Below are positions 41,289-51,492 of a stretch of 64,000 nt of DNA, piece by piece. The notes below the pieces were generated by a model, which made no database searches, had not been told where the DNA came from, and saw nothing but the letters and a program-made list of their open reading frames with translations. This DNA comes from Clostridium transplantifaecale (GTDB lineage Bacteria > Bacillota > Clostridia > Lachnospirales > Lachnospiraceae), in contig NZ_UYZY01000003.1 of assembly GCF_900626075.1 (NCBI RefSeq), positions 62,001 to 126,000 on the forward strand. Reading direction: 5' to 3'. Each line of letters opens with the position of its first letter. Position 1 is the stretch's first letter. A program made the translations under genes and the position numbers.

Positions 41289-43277
41289 ATGGAGTTTAAA
41301 TTACACAGTGAATTTCAGCCCACCGGCGACCAGCCGCAAGCCATCGAGCAGCTGGTGCAGGGCTTCAAAGAAGGCAACCAATTCCAGACGTTACTAGGGG
41401 TTACGGGCTCTGGCAAGACCTTTACCATGGCCAACGTCATCCAGCAATTACAGAAACCGACCCTCATTATCGCCCACAACAAAACCCTCGCTGCCCAGCT
41501 ATACAGCGAATTTAAGGAGTTCTTCCCCGAGAACGCGGTGGAGTATTTTGTGAGTTATTATGATTATTACCAACCGGAGGCTTATGTCCCGTCCACCGAT
41601 ACCTACATTGAGAAGGACTCATCCATCAACGATGAGATAGACAAGCTGCGCCACTCTGCGACGGCGGCTTTGTCTGAGCGGCAGGATGTTATCATTGTCG
41701 CTTCAGTTTCATGTATTTATGGCCTGGGAAGCCCCATAGACTATAAGGAGATGGTCATTTCACTGCGTCCCGGCATGATTAAGGACAGGGATGAGATCAT
41801 CCATAAACTGATCGACATCCAGTATACGAGAAATGATATGGATTTCAAGCGAGGCACCTTCCGCGTCCGCGGCGACGTGCTGGAGATCTATCCGGCCTAC
41901 TCGGGCGGAGACGCCTACCGCGTCGAGTTCTTCGGCGATGAGGTGGATCGAATCACCGAGATTGACACGCTCACCGGGGAAATTAAGACCCAGCTGGGCC
42001 ACATCGCCATTTTCCCGGCCTCTCATTACGTTATCCCGAGGGAGAAGATGGAACTGGCGGCAACCAATATTCTGGAGGAACTGAAGGTCCGTGTGGAGGA
42101 ATTCAAGAGCGAGGATAAGCTCCTTGAAGCACAGAGGATCTCAGAACGTACGAATTTTGATGTGGAGATGATGCGTGAGACGGGATTCTGCTCGGGAATT
42201 GAGAACTACTCCCGTCACCTGACCGGCTCCCTTCCGGGAGAGCCGCCGTGTACCCTGATCGACTATTTTCCGGAAGAGTTCCTGATTATTGTCGACGAGT
42301 CCCATATTACCCTGCCGCAGGTGCGCGGCATGTACGCCGGTGACCGTTCCAGAAAAACCACGCTGGTCAACTATGGATTCAGGCTCCCGTCAGCCCTGGA
42401 TAACCGGCCTCTCAACTTTTCAGAGTTTGAAAGCAAAATTGATCAGATGATGTTTGTGTCCGCAACCCCATCCAAATATGAGGAAGAACACGAGATGCTG
42501 AGGACGGAGCAGATTATCCGTCCTACGGGTCTTCTGGATCCGCCGATTGAAGTGCGTCCGGTCGAAGGACAAATCGACGATCTCGTATCAGAAGTGAACC
42601 GGGAGGTGGAGAAGGGTAATAAAGTCCTGATTACAACGCTGACGAAGCGCATGGCCGAGGATCTGACGGACTATATGCGCGAGGTGGGAATCCGTGTGAA
42701 ATACCTTCACTCCGATATCGACACCCTGGAGAGGGCGGAAATCATCAGGGATATGCGTCTTAATGTGTTTGACGTCCTGGTCGGAATCAACCTTCTGCGC
42801 GAGGGGCTTGATATTCCGGAGATTTCCCTGGTGGCAATCCTGGATGCGGATAAGGAAGGGTTCCTGCGTTCGGAGACTTCCCTGATTCAGACGGTCGGAC
42901 GTGCCGCCAGAAACTCGGAAGGCCATGTTATCATGTATGCCGACAACATCACGGACTCCATGCGCGCCGCCATCAGCGAGACGGAGAGAAGAAGGAAGCT
43001 GCAGCAGGAATATAATGAAGCACATGGAATCACGCCGACCACGATTAAAAAAGCGGTCCGTGATTTGATTACGATATCCAAGGCAGCAGAGGGAATCACG
43101 AACGAAGTGACCAAGGATCCTGAGTCCATGAACAAGCAGGAACTGGAGAAGATCGTAAAGGAGCTGACAAAGAAGATGCACAAGGCGGCAGCGGAACTGA
43201 ACTTCGAGGAAGCCGCCGCGCTGCGTGACCGGATGACGGAAATCAAAAAAATGCTTCTGGAGCTGGAAGATAATTGA
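41289..43277 (+). CDS. uvrB: Excinuclease ABC subunit B
   Basis: This 662-aa helicase-like subunit of nucleotide excision repair verifies damage and loads UvrC. Walker A is [10 protein letters not shown] (residues 38-47), the damage-probing beta hairpin [21 protein letters not shown] is present (split here near residue 105), IIVDESH is the DEAD-like motif, and the C-terminal UVR domain ends [20 protein letters not shown] lies upstream. uvrC is in this window at 59.6 kb rather than adjacent; uvrA is not seen. Confidence 0.97.
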   Translation: MEFKLHSEFQPTGDQPQAIEQLVQGFKEGNQFQTLLGVTGSGKTFTMANVIQQLQKPTLIIAHNKTLAAQLYSEFKEFFPENAVEYFVSYYDYYQPEAYVPSTDTYIEKDSSINDEIDKLRHSATAALSERQDVIIVASVSCIYGLGSPIDYKEMVISLRPGMIKDRDEIIHKLIDIQYTRNDMDFKRGTFRVRGDVLEIYPAYSGGDAYRVEFFGDEVDRITEIDTLTGEIKTQLGHIAIFPASHYVIPREKMELAATNILEELKVRVEEFKSEDKLLEAQRISERTNFDVEMMRETGFCSGIENYSRHLTGSLPGEPPCTLIDYFPEEFLIIVDESHITLPQVRGMYAGDRSRKTTLVNYGFRLPSALDNRPLNFSEFESKIDQMMFVSATPSKYEEEHEMLRTEQIIRPTGLLDPPIEVRPVEGQIDDLVSEVNREVEKGNKVLITTLTKRMAEDLTDYMREVGIRVKYLHSDIDTLERAEIIRDMRLNVFDVLVGINLLREGLDIPEISLVAILDADKEGFLRSETSLIQTVGRAARNSEGHVIMYADNITDSMRAAISETERRRKLQQEYNEAHGITPTTIKKAVRDLITISKAAEGITNEVTKDPESMNKQELEKIVKELTKKMHKAAAELNFEEAAALRDRMTEIKKMLLELEDN

Positions 43278-43302
43278 CAAGGCCTGACGGGACGGTTACA
43301 AT
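43274..43302 (+). promoter_or_regulatory. Promoter of feoAB
   Basis: TTGACA (43274-43279, overlapping the uvrB stop) and TACAAT (43297-43302) are separated by 17 bp, 30 bases before feoA. No clear Fur box is seen. Confidence 0.75.
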
Positions 43303-43333
43303 TGATAAAGCGATAGGGGAGGAGTGACTAACC

Positions 43334-43594
43334 ATGAAGCTTTATGAAGGCGAAATAGGAAAAAGTTACATTGTCCAGGAAGTTATGATTGAGGAGCGTC
43401 TGACCAGGCGTCTGGAGGCTCTGGGAGTCAATGAGCATACAAAAGTAACCGTACTGAATAAGAAGAAAAGCGGAACCCTGATTATCAACGTCAGGGGAAC
43501 GAGACTGGCTCTGGGCCAGAAAATAGCCGATGGAATCGAGATCAGAGAAGCAGCGTCGGCACAAGAACGGAGTCAGGGAGGGAACCGGCTATGA
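43334..43594 (+). CDS. feoA: FeoA-domain protein
   Basis: This 86-aa SH3-like protein (IEERLTRRLEALGVNEHTKV, GTLIINVRGTRLALGQKIA) is the small cytosolic partner of the ferrous-iron transporter FeoB. GGAGGAG lies upstream, and its stop overlaps the feoB start as ATGA. The promoter at 43274 appears dedicated to the pair. Confidence 0.92.
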   Translation: MKLYEGEIGKSYIVQEVMIEERLTRRLEALGVNEHTKVTVLNKKKSGTLIINVRGTRLALGQKIADGIEIREAASAQERSQGGNRL

Positions 43595-45588
43595 ATGCAG
43601 CAAACGGACAGATAACAGTCGGTTTTGTCGGAAACCCAAACTGTGGAAAGACAACACTGTTTAATGCTTTTACCGGAGCCAAGCTGAAGGTGGCCAACTG
43701 GCCCGGCGTTACGGTTGAGCGCGTGGAGGGGGAGACCAGCTATAAAGGACGGCCCATCAAGGTAATCGATCTGCCGGGAATTTACAGCCTGACCTCCTAC
43801 ACGATAGAAGAGCGGGTCACCAGAAAATGCATTGAAGATAATGAAGTGGATGTGATTATCAATGTGGTGGATGCATCGTCCCTGGAGAGAAATCTCTATC
43901 TGACGCTGCAGCTTTTGGAACTCAAGAAGCCGGTTATCCTGGCCCTTAATATGATGGATATCGTGGAGGACCGCGGTATGGAGATCGATCTGCACCGTCT
44001 GCCGGAGATGTTAGGGCACATTCCGGTGGTACCGGTGTCAGCCAGGAAGAGGACGGGACTGGATGTCCTGATGCATGCCGTTGTACACCACTATGAGGAG
44101 GAACCCCAGGGAGTCGTTGTGCGGTATTCCGACGCGATAGAGGACAAAATCGCCAAGATAGAAGTAGTGCTGAAAGCGCACTTCGGCAGGCTTGACAACA
44201 TGCGCTGGCATGCTATCAAGATGATGGAGTATGACGAAGAAGTCTGTAAGGACCACCCTGTGGACTTGAGTGATATCATCGATAAAAATTACGAGAAGAA
44301 TATTATCAATGAAAAATACGATTATATAGAAGAGATTATTGATGAATGCCTGTTTAACAAAGCGGAAAAATCGGCTTTTACCGACAGAGTGGATCAGATT
44401 ATGACGCACCCTGTATGGGGAATCCCCGTTTTTCTGGGAATCATGGCCCTTGTATTTTTCTTCACCTTTACGGTCGGGGATTTCCTGAAGGGGTACTTTG
44501 AGAGCGGCCTGAACTGGTTTTCAGCCTCGGTTCTTTTACTTCTCCAAAATCTCCATGCCACCGACTGGGTCATCTCCCTTGTAGTGGACGGTGTCATTGC
44601 CGGTGTCGGCGGAATCCTTACCTTTCTGCCCAACATATTTATCCTGTTTCTGGCTCTGGCTTTTCTGGAAGACAGCGGATATATGTCGCGCGTCGCTTAT
44701 GTTATGAATGAGACGATGGGAATGGTGGGGCTGTCCGGCAAGGCATTTCTTCCGATGCTGCTGGGATTTGGCTGTACGGTTCCTGCCGTCATGGCGACGA
44801 GGGCTTTGGAGAGCGTGAAGGATCGAAGGAGGACAATCCTGATTACTCCGTTTATGTCCTGCTCGGCCAGACTTCCGATTTACGTCCTGTTTTCGGAGAT
44901 GTTTTTCCCGAGGAAAGCGCTTTTGGTGGCCTACTCCCTCTATGTCATCGGACTTGCCGTGGCGATTCTGGTTGCTTATATTGTACATAAGAATTCCAAT
45001 GAAAAGTATGAGAACATTCTTCTTATTGAGCTTCCTGAATACAAGACGCCGAACTTGAGGACGGTTACCATCTATGTGTGGGACAAAGTAAAAGACTATC
45101 TGACCAAAGCCGGAACCACAATTTTTATTGCGTCCATTATTCTCTGGTTTATCCTGAATATCGGACCGTCCGGTCTGATCAGCAATGTCACCGACAGCTT
45201 TGCGGCAATTATCGGCCACAGCCTGGCCCCGATTCTGGCGCCGGCCGGACTGGGAAGCTGGCAGATCGTAGTGGCTCTGATTTCCGGTATATCGGCGAAA
45301 GAAGTGGTCGTTTCCAGCTTCTCCGTACTGTACGGAATTAATAACATCAACTCGGCAGCCGGTATGACACAGCTTCATATCATGCTGGGCGGCGCGGGCT
45401 TCGGGGGAGTCAACGCTTATGCATTGATGATATTCTGCCTTTTATATACGCCTTGCATTGCTACGATAGCGACAATCAGGAGAGAGACACAGTCCACAAG
45501 ATGGACCCTTCTGATGATGGCGTTCCAATTGGCGGTGGCATGGACTGCTGCGGTCCTGGTGTTCCAGATTGGCAGCAGAATATTCTAA
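43591..45588 (+). CDS. feoB: Ferrous iron transporter FeoB
   Basis: This 665-aa protein imports Fe(II) across the membrane. The N-terminal GTPase has G1 GNPNCGKT (14-21), the G2 region with WPGVTVER, G3 DLPGIYSL and G4 LNMMD. A helical spacer (about 170-270) links to a C-terminal membrane part with about eight helices, including the LGFGCTVPAVMATR and SAKEVVVSS motifs (two Gate-type repeats). It is slightly shorter than the Escherichia coli enzyme. The gene overlaps feoA by four bases. Confidence 0.96.
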   Translation: MNAANGQITVGFVGNPNCGKTTLFNAFTGAKLKVANWPGVTVERVEGETSYKGRPIKVIDLPGIYSLTSYTIEERVTRKCIEDNEVDVIINVVDASSLERNLYLTLQLLELKKPVILALNMMDIVEDRGMEIDLHRLPEMLGHIPVVPVSARKRTGLDVLMHAVVHHYEEEPQGVVVRYSDAIEDKIAKIEVVLKAHFGRLDNMRWHAIKMMEYDEEVCKDHPVDLSDIIDKNYEKNIINEKYDYIEEIIDECLFNKAEKSAFTDRVDQIMTHPVWGIPVFLGIMALVFFFTFTVGDFLKGYFESGLNWFSASVLLLLQNLHATDWVISLVVDGVIAGVGGILTFLPNIFILFLALAFLEDSGYMSRVAYVMNETMGMVGLSGKAFLPMLLGFGCTVPAVMATRALESVKDRRRTILITPFMSCSARLPIYVLFSEMFFPRKALLVAYSLYVIGLAVAILVAYIVHKNSNEKYENILLIELPEYKTPNLRTVTIYVWDKVKDYLTKAGTTIFIASIILWFILNIGPSGLISNVTDSFAAIIGHSLAPILAPAGLGSWQIVVALISGISAKEVVVSSFSVLYGINNINSAAGMTQLHIMLGGAGFGGVNAYALMIFCLLYTPCIATIATIRRETQSTRWTLLMMAFQLAVAWTAAVLVFQIGSRIF

Positions 45589-45651
45589 TCGGCGGCATGA
45601 GAGTGTACGCGGTCTCGCCGTTGAAAATTACTATAAATGGGGTACCGGGAG

Positions 45652-46422
45652 ATGGATTATCAGGAACTGATAGAGATGGCTGTGCAGGCGGGGGAAATTA
45701 TGCTGGTCAGCGGAGCCGAGGTATACCGTATCGAGGATACGGTCAGCCGGATTATGAAAAAGTCCGGTTTGGAGGGGATAGAGGTTTTTGCCCTAGCAAC
45801 AGGGATATTTGCAACACTTTCCGATCCATCGATCAGCGCGATCACGGTTGTTAAGAGAGTCAATAAAAGATCGACGAATTTAAACAGGGTATATCGTGTA
45901 AACAATATATCCAGAAAGTTTTGCGCCGGTGAGATGACCGTAGAAGAGGCACGGGCAGAACTGAGGGAGATCAAAACCTCCATCGAGTATGGATTTCTTC
46001 ATAAGTGCATCGGTTATATCATGACATCGGCTTTTTTTGCCATTCTTTTTGAAGGAAACTGGCTGGACTGTGTGGCGGCAGGCGTCGTGGGGCTGATTTT
46101 GGCCCTGGCCGTCACGGGAGCGTCACGCCTTAAGTTTAATGATTTCTGCCAGAATGCGGCCGGTTCTTTCGCCCTGGCGGTGACGGCGCTGCTGATTCAG
46201 AAGCTGGTGTATTTTGATATGAACATCGATGCTGTAATCATCAGCGCCATCATGCCGATGGTTCCGGGCGTGACATTCACCGCGGCAATCCGCGATACGC
46301 TGAACGGGGATTACAGTTCCGGCGTAGCCAGGATAGCCGAGGCAATTGTCGTGGCTCTCGGCGTGGCGTCGGGAGTCGGTGCAGCAATGGTTGTGTTTCA
46401 GATGATTGGAGGTGCCGTATGA
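45652..46422 (+). CDS. Threonine/serine exporter family protein, large part (ThrE N-domain)
   Basis: This 256-aa protein begins with a soluble DUF1212 region (LIEMAVQAGEIMLVSGAEVYRIEDT, EVFALATGIFATL) and continues with about five membrane segments, including MVPGVTFTAAIRDTLNGDY. It is half of a split ThrE-type amino acid exporter; the next gene supplies the other half. The start is uncertain: the ATG at 45652 has GGGG 9 bases upstream, and an ATG five codons earlier lacks a site. It overlaps the small-subunit gene by four bases. Confidence 0.85.
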   Translation: MDYQELIEMAVQAGEIMLVSGAEVYRIEDTVSRIMKKSGLEGIEVFALATGIFATLSDPSISAITVVKRVNKRSTNLNRVYRVNNISRKFCAGEMTVEEARAELREIKTSIEYGFLHKCIGYIMTSAFFAILFEGNWLDCVAAGVVGLILALAVTGASRLKFNDFCQNAAGSFALAVTALLIQKLVYFDMNIDAVIISAIMPMVPGVTFTAAIRDTLNGDYSSGVARIAEAIVVALGVASGVGAAMVVFQMIGGAV

Positions 46423-46847
46423 CAGCGCTTGCAGTGCAGAGTTTGTCTGCTTTTCTTGCTATATTCGGTTTCTCCATCATCCTGGATGTGCCAAAAAAGT
46501 ACCTGGTTTATGCGGGGGCGGCCGGCGGAGCGTGCTGGTTTGTCTATCTGCTGGCGCTTCAGTCGGGCCGATCCCAGATTATGGCCGCCTTTCTTTCCAG
46601 TCTGGTGGTATCCATCCTGAGCCATATTTTTGCAAGACTTTTAAAGGCTCCGGTAACGGTGTTCCTGGTGGCCGGCATCCTTCCGACCGTGCCCGGAGCG
46701 TCCGTGTACCGCTGCGTCTATTTTATGATACAGGGGCTTGCCGATCTATCTACCTATCACCTGATACAGACGATACAGATAGCGGGGGCTATGGCTCTTG
46801 CCATTTTTATTGTGGATTCTCTGTTCCGCCTGGTTCAGAAGAGCTAG
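46419..46847 (+). CDS. Threonine/serine exporter family protein, small part (DUF3815-like)
   Basis: This 142-aa membrane protein has about four helices and the paired motif AGILPTVPGASVYRCVYFM, mirroring the PMVPGVTFTAAI element of the upstream protein. Together the two gene products correspond to one full-length ThrE. The 3' end overlaps the convergent DUF5688 gene by 41 bases. Confidence 0.85.
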   Translation: MTALAVQSLSAFLAIFGFSIILDVPKKYLVYAGAAGGACWFVYLLALQSGRSQIMAAFLSSLVVSILSHIFARLLKAPVTVFLVAGILPTVPGASVYRCVYFMIQGLADLSTYHLIQTIQIAGAMALAIFIVDSLFRLVQKS

Positions 46848-47772
46848 AGGAGAACGGCGTGGGAGGGCAGATGCAGTTCTGTTCCCTGGAATAGTAATAA
46901 ATATGATCGGAGAGACGGTCCTCCATCGGGACTTCAGAACGGTTAATATAGTAGATCATTTCATTTAATTCATCGTAAGACAGCGCTTTTTTTGATGGCG
47001 CCAGCAGAACTTCGTGGATGCTGGAGGGCAGGATGACGAGATCGTCCCCCACCTGTTCTGCGAAGTTTTTTAATACGTCCCTGTATAAAAGGCAGGCTGC
47101 GCCGTTGATTCCCCTCTCATTCGACAGGACATAGAGATCAACAGGGAAGATGTCGGCCGCTTCATCGGACAGCTCATACACACCGCCGGGCAGTTCTTCC
47201 TCGTCGATGGCCAGGATTGCATCTTCGATTGGCGTGATCCGGCAGGGCAGCAGAGTGGCCATGTTCTTTTCCGCAAAATCGGACAAATCTTCCCGGGTAA
47301 CGTTCCACATACCCAGATGTTCATTGTGAATCAGCGCTGTCATCTGACCGTCGTCGCTCTCGGAGACAATGATATAGAAGACAACGGCAAGATCCAGATA
47401 GCGGAAATGAGGTACCTCCGACAGCAGGACGGCGTTATCCTCCGCATTAATGAGCTTATAAGCGATCCGCTCCCTGATTTTCTCAAAATCCTTTAACTGC
47501 TGTGCCAGCTCCGACGGCAGTCCGTTTTCCTCCTCATAAAGAAGCAGTATCTGTTCGGCAATAACGGGAAGTGAAAGACCTTCTTCCTCCTCGTCATAGT
47601 AGGAGTTCAGATAAACGGTCGGTGAGAAGGCGGAGGACGGTGAAGAAATTGACAGTCCGTCCAGAAGAAGTCCATTATTCTTCAGCACACGGCGAAGGGA
47701 GACCTCGGCCCGGCCCTCCAGTTTTTCCTGGACAAGTGAGTGGATGGTGGTGAGAAATGTTTCATAGATCAT
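46807..47772 (-). CDS. DUF5688 family protein
   Basis: This 321-aa soluble protein begins MIYETFLTTIHSLVQEKL. AGGAGGT lies 6 bases before the ATG at 47772, so a 37-codon longer reading is rejected. It resembles the DUF5688 proteins that occur in many copies in Lachnospiraceae; the function is unknown. An LNSYYDEEEEG acidic patch and a Ser-rich C-terminus are seen. The 3' end overlaps the ThrE small-subunit gene on the other strand. Confidence 0.75.
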   Translation of the reverse strand: MIYETFLTTIHSLVQEKLEGRAEVSLRRVLKNNGLLLDGLSISSPSSAFSPTVYLNSYYDEEEEGLSLPVIAEQILLLYEEENGLPSELAQQLKDFEKIRERIAYKLINAEDNAVLLSEVPHFRYLDLAVVFYIIVSESDDGQMTALIHNEHLGMWNVTREDLSDFAEKNMATLLPCRITPIEDAILAIDEEELPGGVYELSDEAADIFPVDLYVLSNERGINGAACLLYRDVLKNFAEQVGDDLVILPSSIHEVLLAPSKKALSYDELNEMIYYINRSEVPMEDRLSDHIYYYSREQNCICPPTPFSSSSSEPGGTENPQ

Positions 47773-48050
47773 AGAAATACCTCCTGAATAGATTATTATG
47801 TCAACTGCCATGGCGGCAGATGCATGAGATGTGAAAATAGACATGAGTATGAGAACAGGAATAGAATGCCGGTAAGCAGGCATGGAGACCTGAGAATAAA
47901 GAGAAGCAAAAAATATGAGAGAAATTTACAGATGAAAATAGAAAAAAGATGCAAGCAATGATATAAAAAAGAAGCAAAGAAAATAAAAAGAATAGTAAAC
48001 AGAAAATTGTATATGAAGATATAAACAGATTGAGCCGTTAGGGGGATACC

Positions 48051-48494
48051 ATGGAAATAAAAATTGTAAAAGAGGATAAAAAACAGTTTATGGATCTGCT
48101 TTTGCTTGCCGATGAGCAGGAATCTATGATAGATAAATATCTAGAACGCGGAGAGCTTTTTGCCCTGTATGACAAAGAACTGAGAAGTATATGCGTAGTC
48201 ACAGAGGAAAGCCCGGATACATGCGAACTTAAAAATATAGCAACTTATGAAGCGTGGCATGGTATGGGATATGGCAGCAGCCTCATTCAATATATTTCTA
48301 CATTTTACAAAGATAAGTATAAGACTATGACTGTCGGGACGGGGGATATGCCGTCTATTCTACGGTTTTATGAAAGAAACGGTTTTCATCTTTTCCACAG
48401 GGTTCATAACTTTTTTACAGATAATTACGATCATCCCATGTACGAAGACGGGGTACAGCTTGTGGATATGGTTTACTTAAAAAAAGACTTATAA
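48051..48494 (+). CDS. GNAT-family N-acetyltransferase
   Basis: This 147-aa protein has the GNAT core: [25 protein letters not shown], where the acetyl-CoA loop is WHGMGYGSS, and [14 protein letters not shown] as motif B. AGGGGG precedes the ATG. The substrate is unknown. Purine-rich, AT-rich DNA without genes flanks it on the left (47773-48050). Confidence 0.88.
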   Translation: MEIKIVKEDKKQFMDLLLLADEQESMIDKYLERGELFALYDKELRSICVVTEESPDTCELKNIATYEAWHGMGYGSSLIQYISTFYKDKYKTMTVGTGDMPSILRFYERNGFHLFHRVHNFFTDNYDHPMYEDGVQLVDMVYLKKDL

Positions 48495-48718
48495 CCATAG
48501 TACTACAATCAACGGAAAATAAAAGGATTACAGAATATATACGATACTACTGATTGAAGAATAGAAGAGTGCCATAAGAATTAAATGTGATGCCTGAGTA
48601 TCGGAGGTTGAAATGTCCGGAGGTTTTGGAATGCATTCTCCAAACGTATTACTCATTATAGCGGAAGAAGAGAAAATTTACAAGCCGCTTTTGTAATTAA
48701 TTGTGCCTCCAGGTTTTT
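48495..48718. other. Intergenic stretch with one possible tiny ORF
   Basis: A 27-codon frame at 48613-48696 (MSGGFGMHSPNVLLIIAEEE at the N-terminus) has GGAGG five bases before its ATG. Nothing else supports it. The rest is AT-rich with no recognised element. Confidence 0.3.
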
Positions 48719-48850
48719 TAGTTACTGTACTCAGGTAATGTCCTGCGCGGTGTTTTTGGGCGTGTTTTACGTGAAAATCCCGAGTTACACTTTATTGAGG
48801 CGAACCGGGGAGAGGAAAACTGGACTGTGCAGCATAAAGCGCCGTACGCG
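48719..48850 (-). repeat. Decayed copy of the GTTACTGTTCAC dispersed repeat
   Basis: Read in reverse relative to the 3687-3838 copy, it keeps GTTACTG.....CAGGTAATGTCC, GCGTGTTTTACGTGAAAATC and CCCGAGTTACAC nearly unchanged, then drifts (TGTGCAGCATAAAGCG). The far terminal repeat is missing. Confidence 0.7.
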
Positions 48851-48997
48851 TAGGAGTCGGCAATGACACAAAAGTCTGATAATATAGTAAAAGCTGAATA
48901 ATTCTGAAAATATAGACAAAATACACTATAAATAATAGAATATAATAACGTTTTTAGATATAAGTATAAAATAATAGGACAAAAACTGTAAAAAGTA

Positions 48998-49026
48998 TTG
49001 ACAAAATGCCTGCTGGTAGCTATAAT
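48998..49026 (+). promoter_or_regulatory. Consensus sigma-A promoter
   Basis: TTGACA (48998-49003), 17-bp spacer, TATAAT (49021-49026): a full match to consensus. No protein-coding gene follows before the terminator at 49407. Confidence 0.75.
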
Positions 49027-49032
49027 AAAGAC

Positions 49033-49465
49033 ATCAAAAGAAATAAAAAATCTTTTAAAGAACCAAACCAAATCTAAGTAAAGGAGGTACGGTCCACCAA
49101 AACAGTTAAGTTCGTCTGATTTATCTTTTTAAATCAGGCATAGGAAAAACAACAACCTTTAAAAAAGAAGTAAGAAAAGAAATAAAAAGTCAAACGATAA
49201 AATCTATATAAATGTCAAAGAAAAAGAGTCGGTTTAGTAATATGACGAGAAAGTATTATTAAAAAGAAGAGTATTCGGAGAAGATAATAGATACGATATG
49301 TAAAAGAAAAGTTTGATGAATAAATAAAAAGGTTGTTGGTAAAAAATTTCATATAGATGTCACTGGTAGATGTAAGTGAGGTAAAAACCAATGGACGAGA
49401 TAGTTTGAAGTGGGTATCGATGAGAAATTAAGTAATCGGTACCCACTTCTACGTTGTTTTGTTTT
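49033..49465 (+). ncRNA. Candidate non-coding transcript (about 430 nt)
   Basis: Between a consensus promoter and a good hairpin terminator lies purine-rich, AT-rich DNA with no ORF longer than about 16 codons. A perfect AAAGGAGGT occurs at 49080-49088, but no ATG, GTG or TTG lies at a usable distance. A CTGATTTA/TAAATCAG hairpin is at about 49116-49137. It may be a small regulatory RNA or the remains of a lost gene. No known RNA family is recognised. Confidence 0.4.
49407..49465 (+). terminator. Rho-independent-type terminator
   Basis: GAAGTGGGTATCGAT pairs with ATCGGTACCCACTTC (one wobble), followed by TACGTTGTTTTGTTTT. Confidence 0.7.
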
Positions 49466-49640
49466 GCAGATTTATGTTCTGATTTTCTCGGCACGGATGT
49501 GCTTCTCATTACCATTCCCTATGTGTTCGCTTTAATTTCTATGCGGCTTTTTCTTATTGTATACTTTATGAGATTCCCTATGTCATTCCCATCCGTAGCA
49601 TATCCTTGTAACTTCCTCCGGGGGCCAGCCCGCCGCCCGG

Positions 49641-50582
49641 CTATATTCCTTCCAGTTCAAAGGGCGGTGTATATTCTTCCTTCGCACTGCTTTTTTCCTG
49701 CATGAATCCATCGGTCAGGCCAAGTTTTATGGCGGTATCCAGCACTTTTTGATATTCATATGTCGTGATTCGCCGGTTGATTTCGGGATATTCACTGCTT
49801 CTGTAAAAGGGGGTATACTGGCTCATCAGACTGATCAGGAACTGCCCTTCCGGCAGATTCCTGCGGAGCCAGTGCATCAAATTGATGGAATCATCTTTAT
49901 GTCCGGGCAGAATCATATGGCGTATGATAACGCCTTTTTTCATCAGACGGCAGGCACAGCCGGTGTCCGGATCCTGATATTCTTCGAATACAGGAGGTCC
50001 TGACAGGTGGATCATGCGGCTGACGGCCCGTGAAGCGACTTCAAAATAGTCTTCTGCCTGAGAATACTTTTTTGAAAGAACGGGACTTAAATATTTAAGA
50101 TCCGGGAGCCAGATGTCGACGAACCGGGCCAGGGCGTCTATGGTTTCCAGTGTCTCATATCCGCCGCAGTTGTAGACGACAGGAATCCTCAACTTCCCTT
50201 CTACGGAGGCAAGCGCGTCGAGAACGGAGGGCAGGTATTGGGTGGCGGTCACCAGATTGATATTATGGGCGCCCTGTGCCTGAAGTTCCAGAAAAATTTC
50301 AGAAAGGCGTCCGGTGGATATTTCCCTTCCAAAACCTTCGGAACTGATCTTGTAGTTCTGGCAGAAGCAGCACCGGAGCGTACAGCCGGTGAAAAAGACG
50401 GTGCCGCTCCCGCGGATACCGCTGATGCAGGGCTCCTCCCACTGATGAAGAGCCGCCCTGGCTGCGGTGATATTTGCAGGACTCTTGCAGTAGCCCGTGT
50501 GTTTAGAACGATCGATTCCGCAGCTGCGCGGACAGAAATTGCAGGATTCATAACGGAATGAATGATTGAAGTCGGATTTCAT
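49641..50582 (-). CDS. Radical SAM protein, PflA-like
   Basis: This 313-aa protein has the radical SAM motif CTLRCCFC (C67, C71, C74) preceded by an N-terminal cysteine group (CNFCPRSCGI and HTGYCKS) typical of putative pyruvate-formate-lyase activating enzymes. Downstream motifs NLVTATQYLPSVL, YNCGGYETLE and DIWLPDLKYL match this branch. AGGAG lies about 9 bases before the ATG at 50582. It stands alone and no glycyl-radical enzyme is adjacent, so the target protein is unknown. Confidence 0.87.
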   Translation of the reverse strand: MKSDFNHSFRYESCNFCPRSCGIDRSKHTGYCKSPANITAARAALHQWEEPCISGIRGSGTVFFTGCTLRCCFCQNYKISSEGFGREISTGRLSEIFLELQAQGAHNINLVTATQYLPSVLDALASVEGKLRIPVVYNCGGYETLETIDALARFVDIWLPDLKYLSPVLSKKYSQAEDYFEVASRAVSRMIHLSGPPVFEEYQDPDTGCACRLMKKGVIIRHMILPGHKDDSINLMHWLRRNLPEGQFLISLMSQYTPFYRSSEYPEINRRITTYEYQKVLDTAIKLGLTDGFMQEKSSAKEEYTPPFELEGI

Positions 50583-50670
50583 TTTCGATACTCCTATTGA
50601 CATAATTATTAATCGCAGATAAAATTAAAAACTATAATATTATTTCAGGTTATACCGGAGGGAGTCTTCT

Positions 50671-50711
50671 GCTCGAAAACACCTCGGGGCATAAGACATG
50701 TGAACAGTAAC
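50671..50711 (+). repeat. Truncated copy of the dispersed repeat
   Basis: CGAAAAC.CCTCG.GG.CAT...A followed by TGTGAACAGTAAC matches the right end of the 3687-3838 element with few changes. Confidence 0.7.
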
Positions 50712-50760
50712 CACAGTATAACAGTATCAGAATGAAAAATAAAGTGTCGGGGATGAAAAG

Positions 50761-51492
50761 ATGAACGGGGAGAATGACGAAAGAGAACATAGTATGGAAA
50801 AAGAACAGGGAAGCACGCTGCGTTATGTTTTTCCGAAGACGGTGCCTGTTATGGTCGGATACATATTTTTAGGGACGGCGTATGGAATTTTAATGAGTGT
50901 CAATGGATTCGGAGTTGGTTGGGCGCTGGCGATCAGTATTATTGTATATGCGGGGAGCCTTCAATATGTGGGGATTAATCTGCTCCTGGCTGCGGTCAGC
51001 CCGCTTGCGGCATTTCTGATGGCTCTGATGGTTAATGCGCGTCACCTTTTTTATGGAATTTCCATGCTGGGAAAGTATCAGAATATGGGGAAAGCCAAAC
51101 CTTATCTGATTTTCGGGCTGACGGATGAAACGTTTTCCGTTGTATGTAATGAAAAGATTCCGGAGGGTGTCCATGAGGAAAGGGCCTACTTTCTGCTGAC
51201 CTTTCTGGATCAGTGCTACTGGGTGCTGGGGACGCTCATCGGAGCGGTTGCGGGAAGCGTCATCACATTCAATACGGCAGGCCTGGATTTTGCGCTGACC
51301 GCTCTCTTTGTCGTGATATTTACGGAGCAGTGGATGTCGCAGAAAAAGCATGGCCCGGCTTTAGCAGGGGTGGCATGTTCTGTGCTCTGCCTGTGGATAT
51401 TCGGGCAGGATGCATTTATCATTCCGGCGATGATTGCAATTCTTTTTGTGGTGACCGCGGGGTATAAGAGAGAGGGGAGAAGCAGAGAATGA
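50761..51492 (+). CDS. azlC: Branched-chain amino acid permease AzlC
   Basis: This 243-aa membrane protein is the large subunit of the AzlCD exporter, known from 4-azaleucine resistance in Bacillus. Motifs: [42 protein letters not shown] and [12 protein letters not shown]. The start could also be the ATG at 50794. The stop overlaps azlD as ATGA. No Lrp-type regulator is adjacent. Confidence 0.93.
   Translation: MNGENDEREHSMEKEQGSTLRYVFPKTVPVMVGYIFLGTAYGILMSVNGFGVGWALAISIIVYAGSLQYVGINLLLAAVSPLAAFLMALMVNARHLFYGISMLGKYQNMGKAKPYLIFGLTDETFSVVCNEKIPEGVHEERAYFLLTFLDQCYWVLGTLIGAVAGSVITFNTAGLDFALTALFVVIFTEQWMSQKKHGPALAGVACSVLCLWIFGQDAFIIPAMIAILFVVTAGYKREGRSRE

Noticed and set aside
48718-49071. 117-aa minus-strand ORF
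   Set aside because: It overlaps the decayed dispersed repeat and the promoter at 48998, has no ribosome site, and has no family resemblance.
49080-49220. Protein-coding gene after the AAAGGAGGT site
   Set aside because: No start codon lies within the usual distance and all frames close within a few codons.
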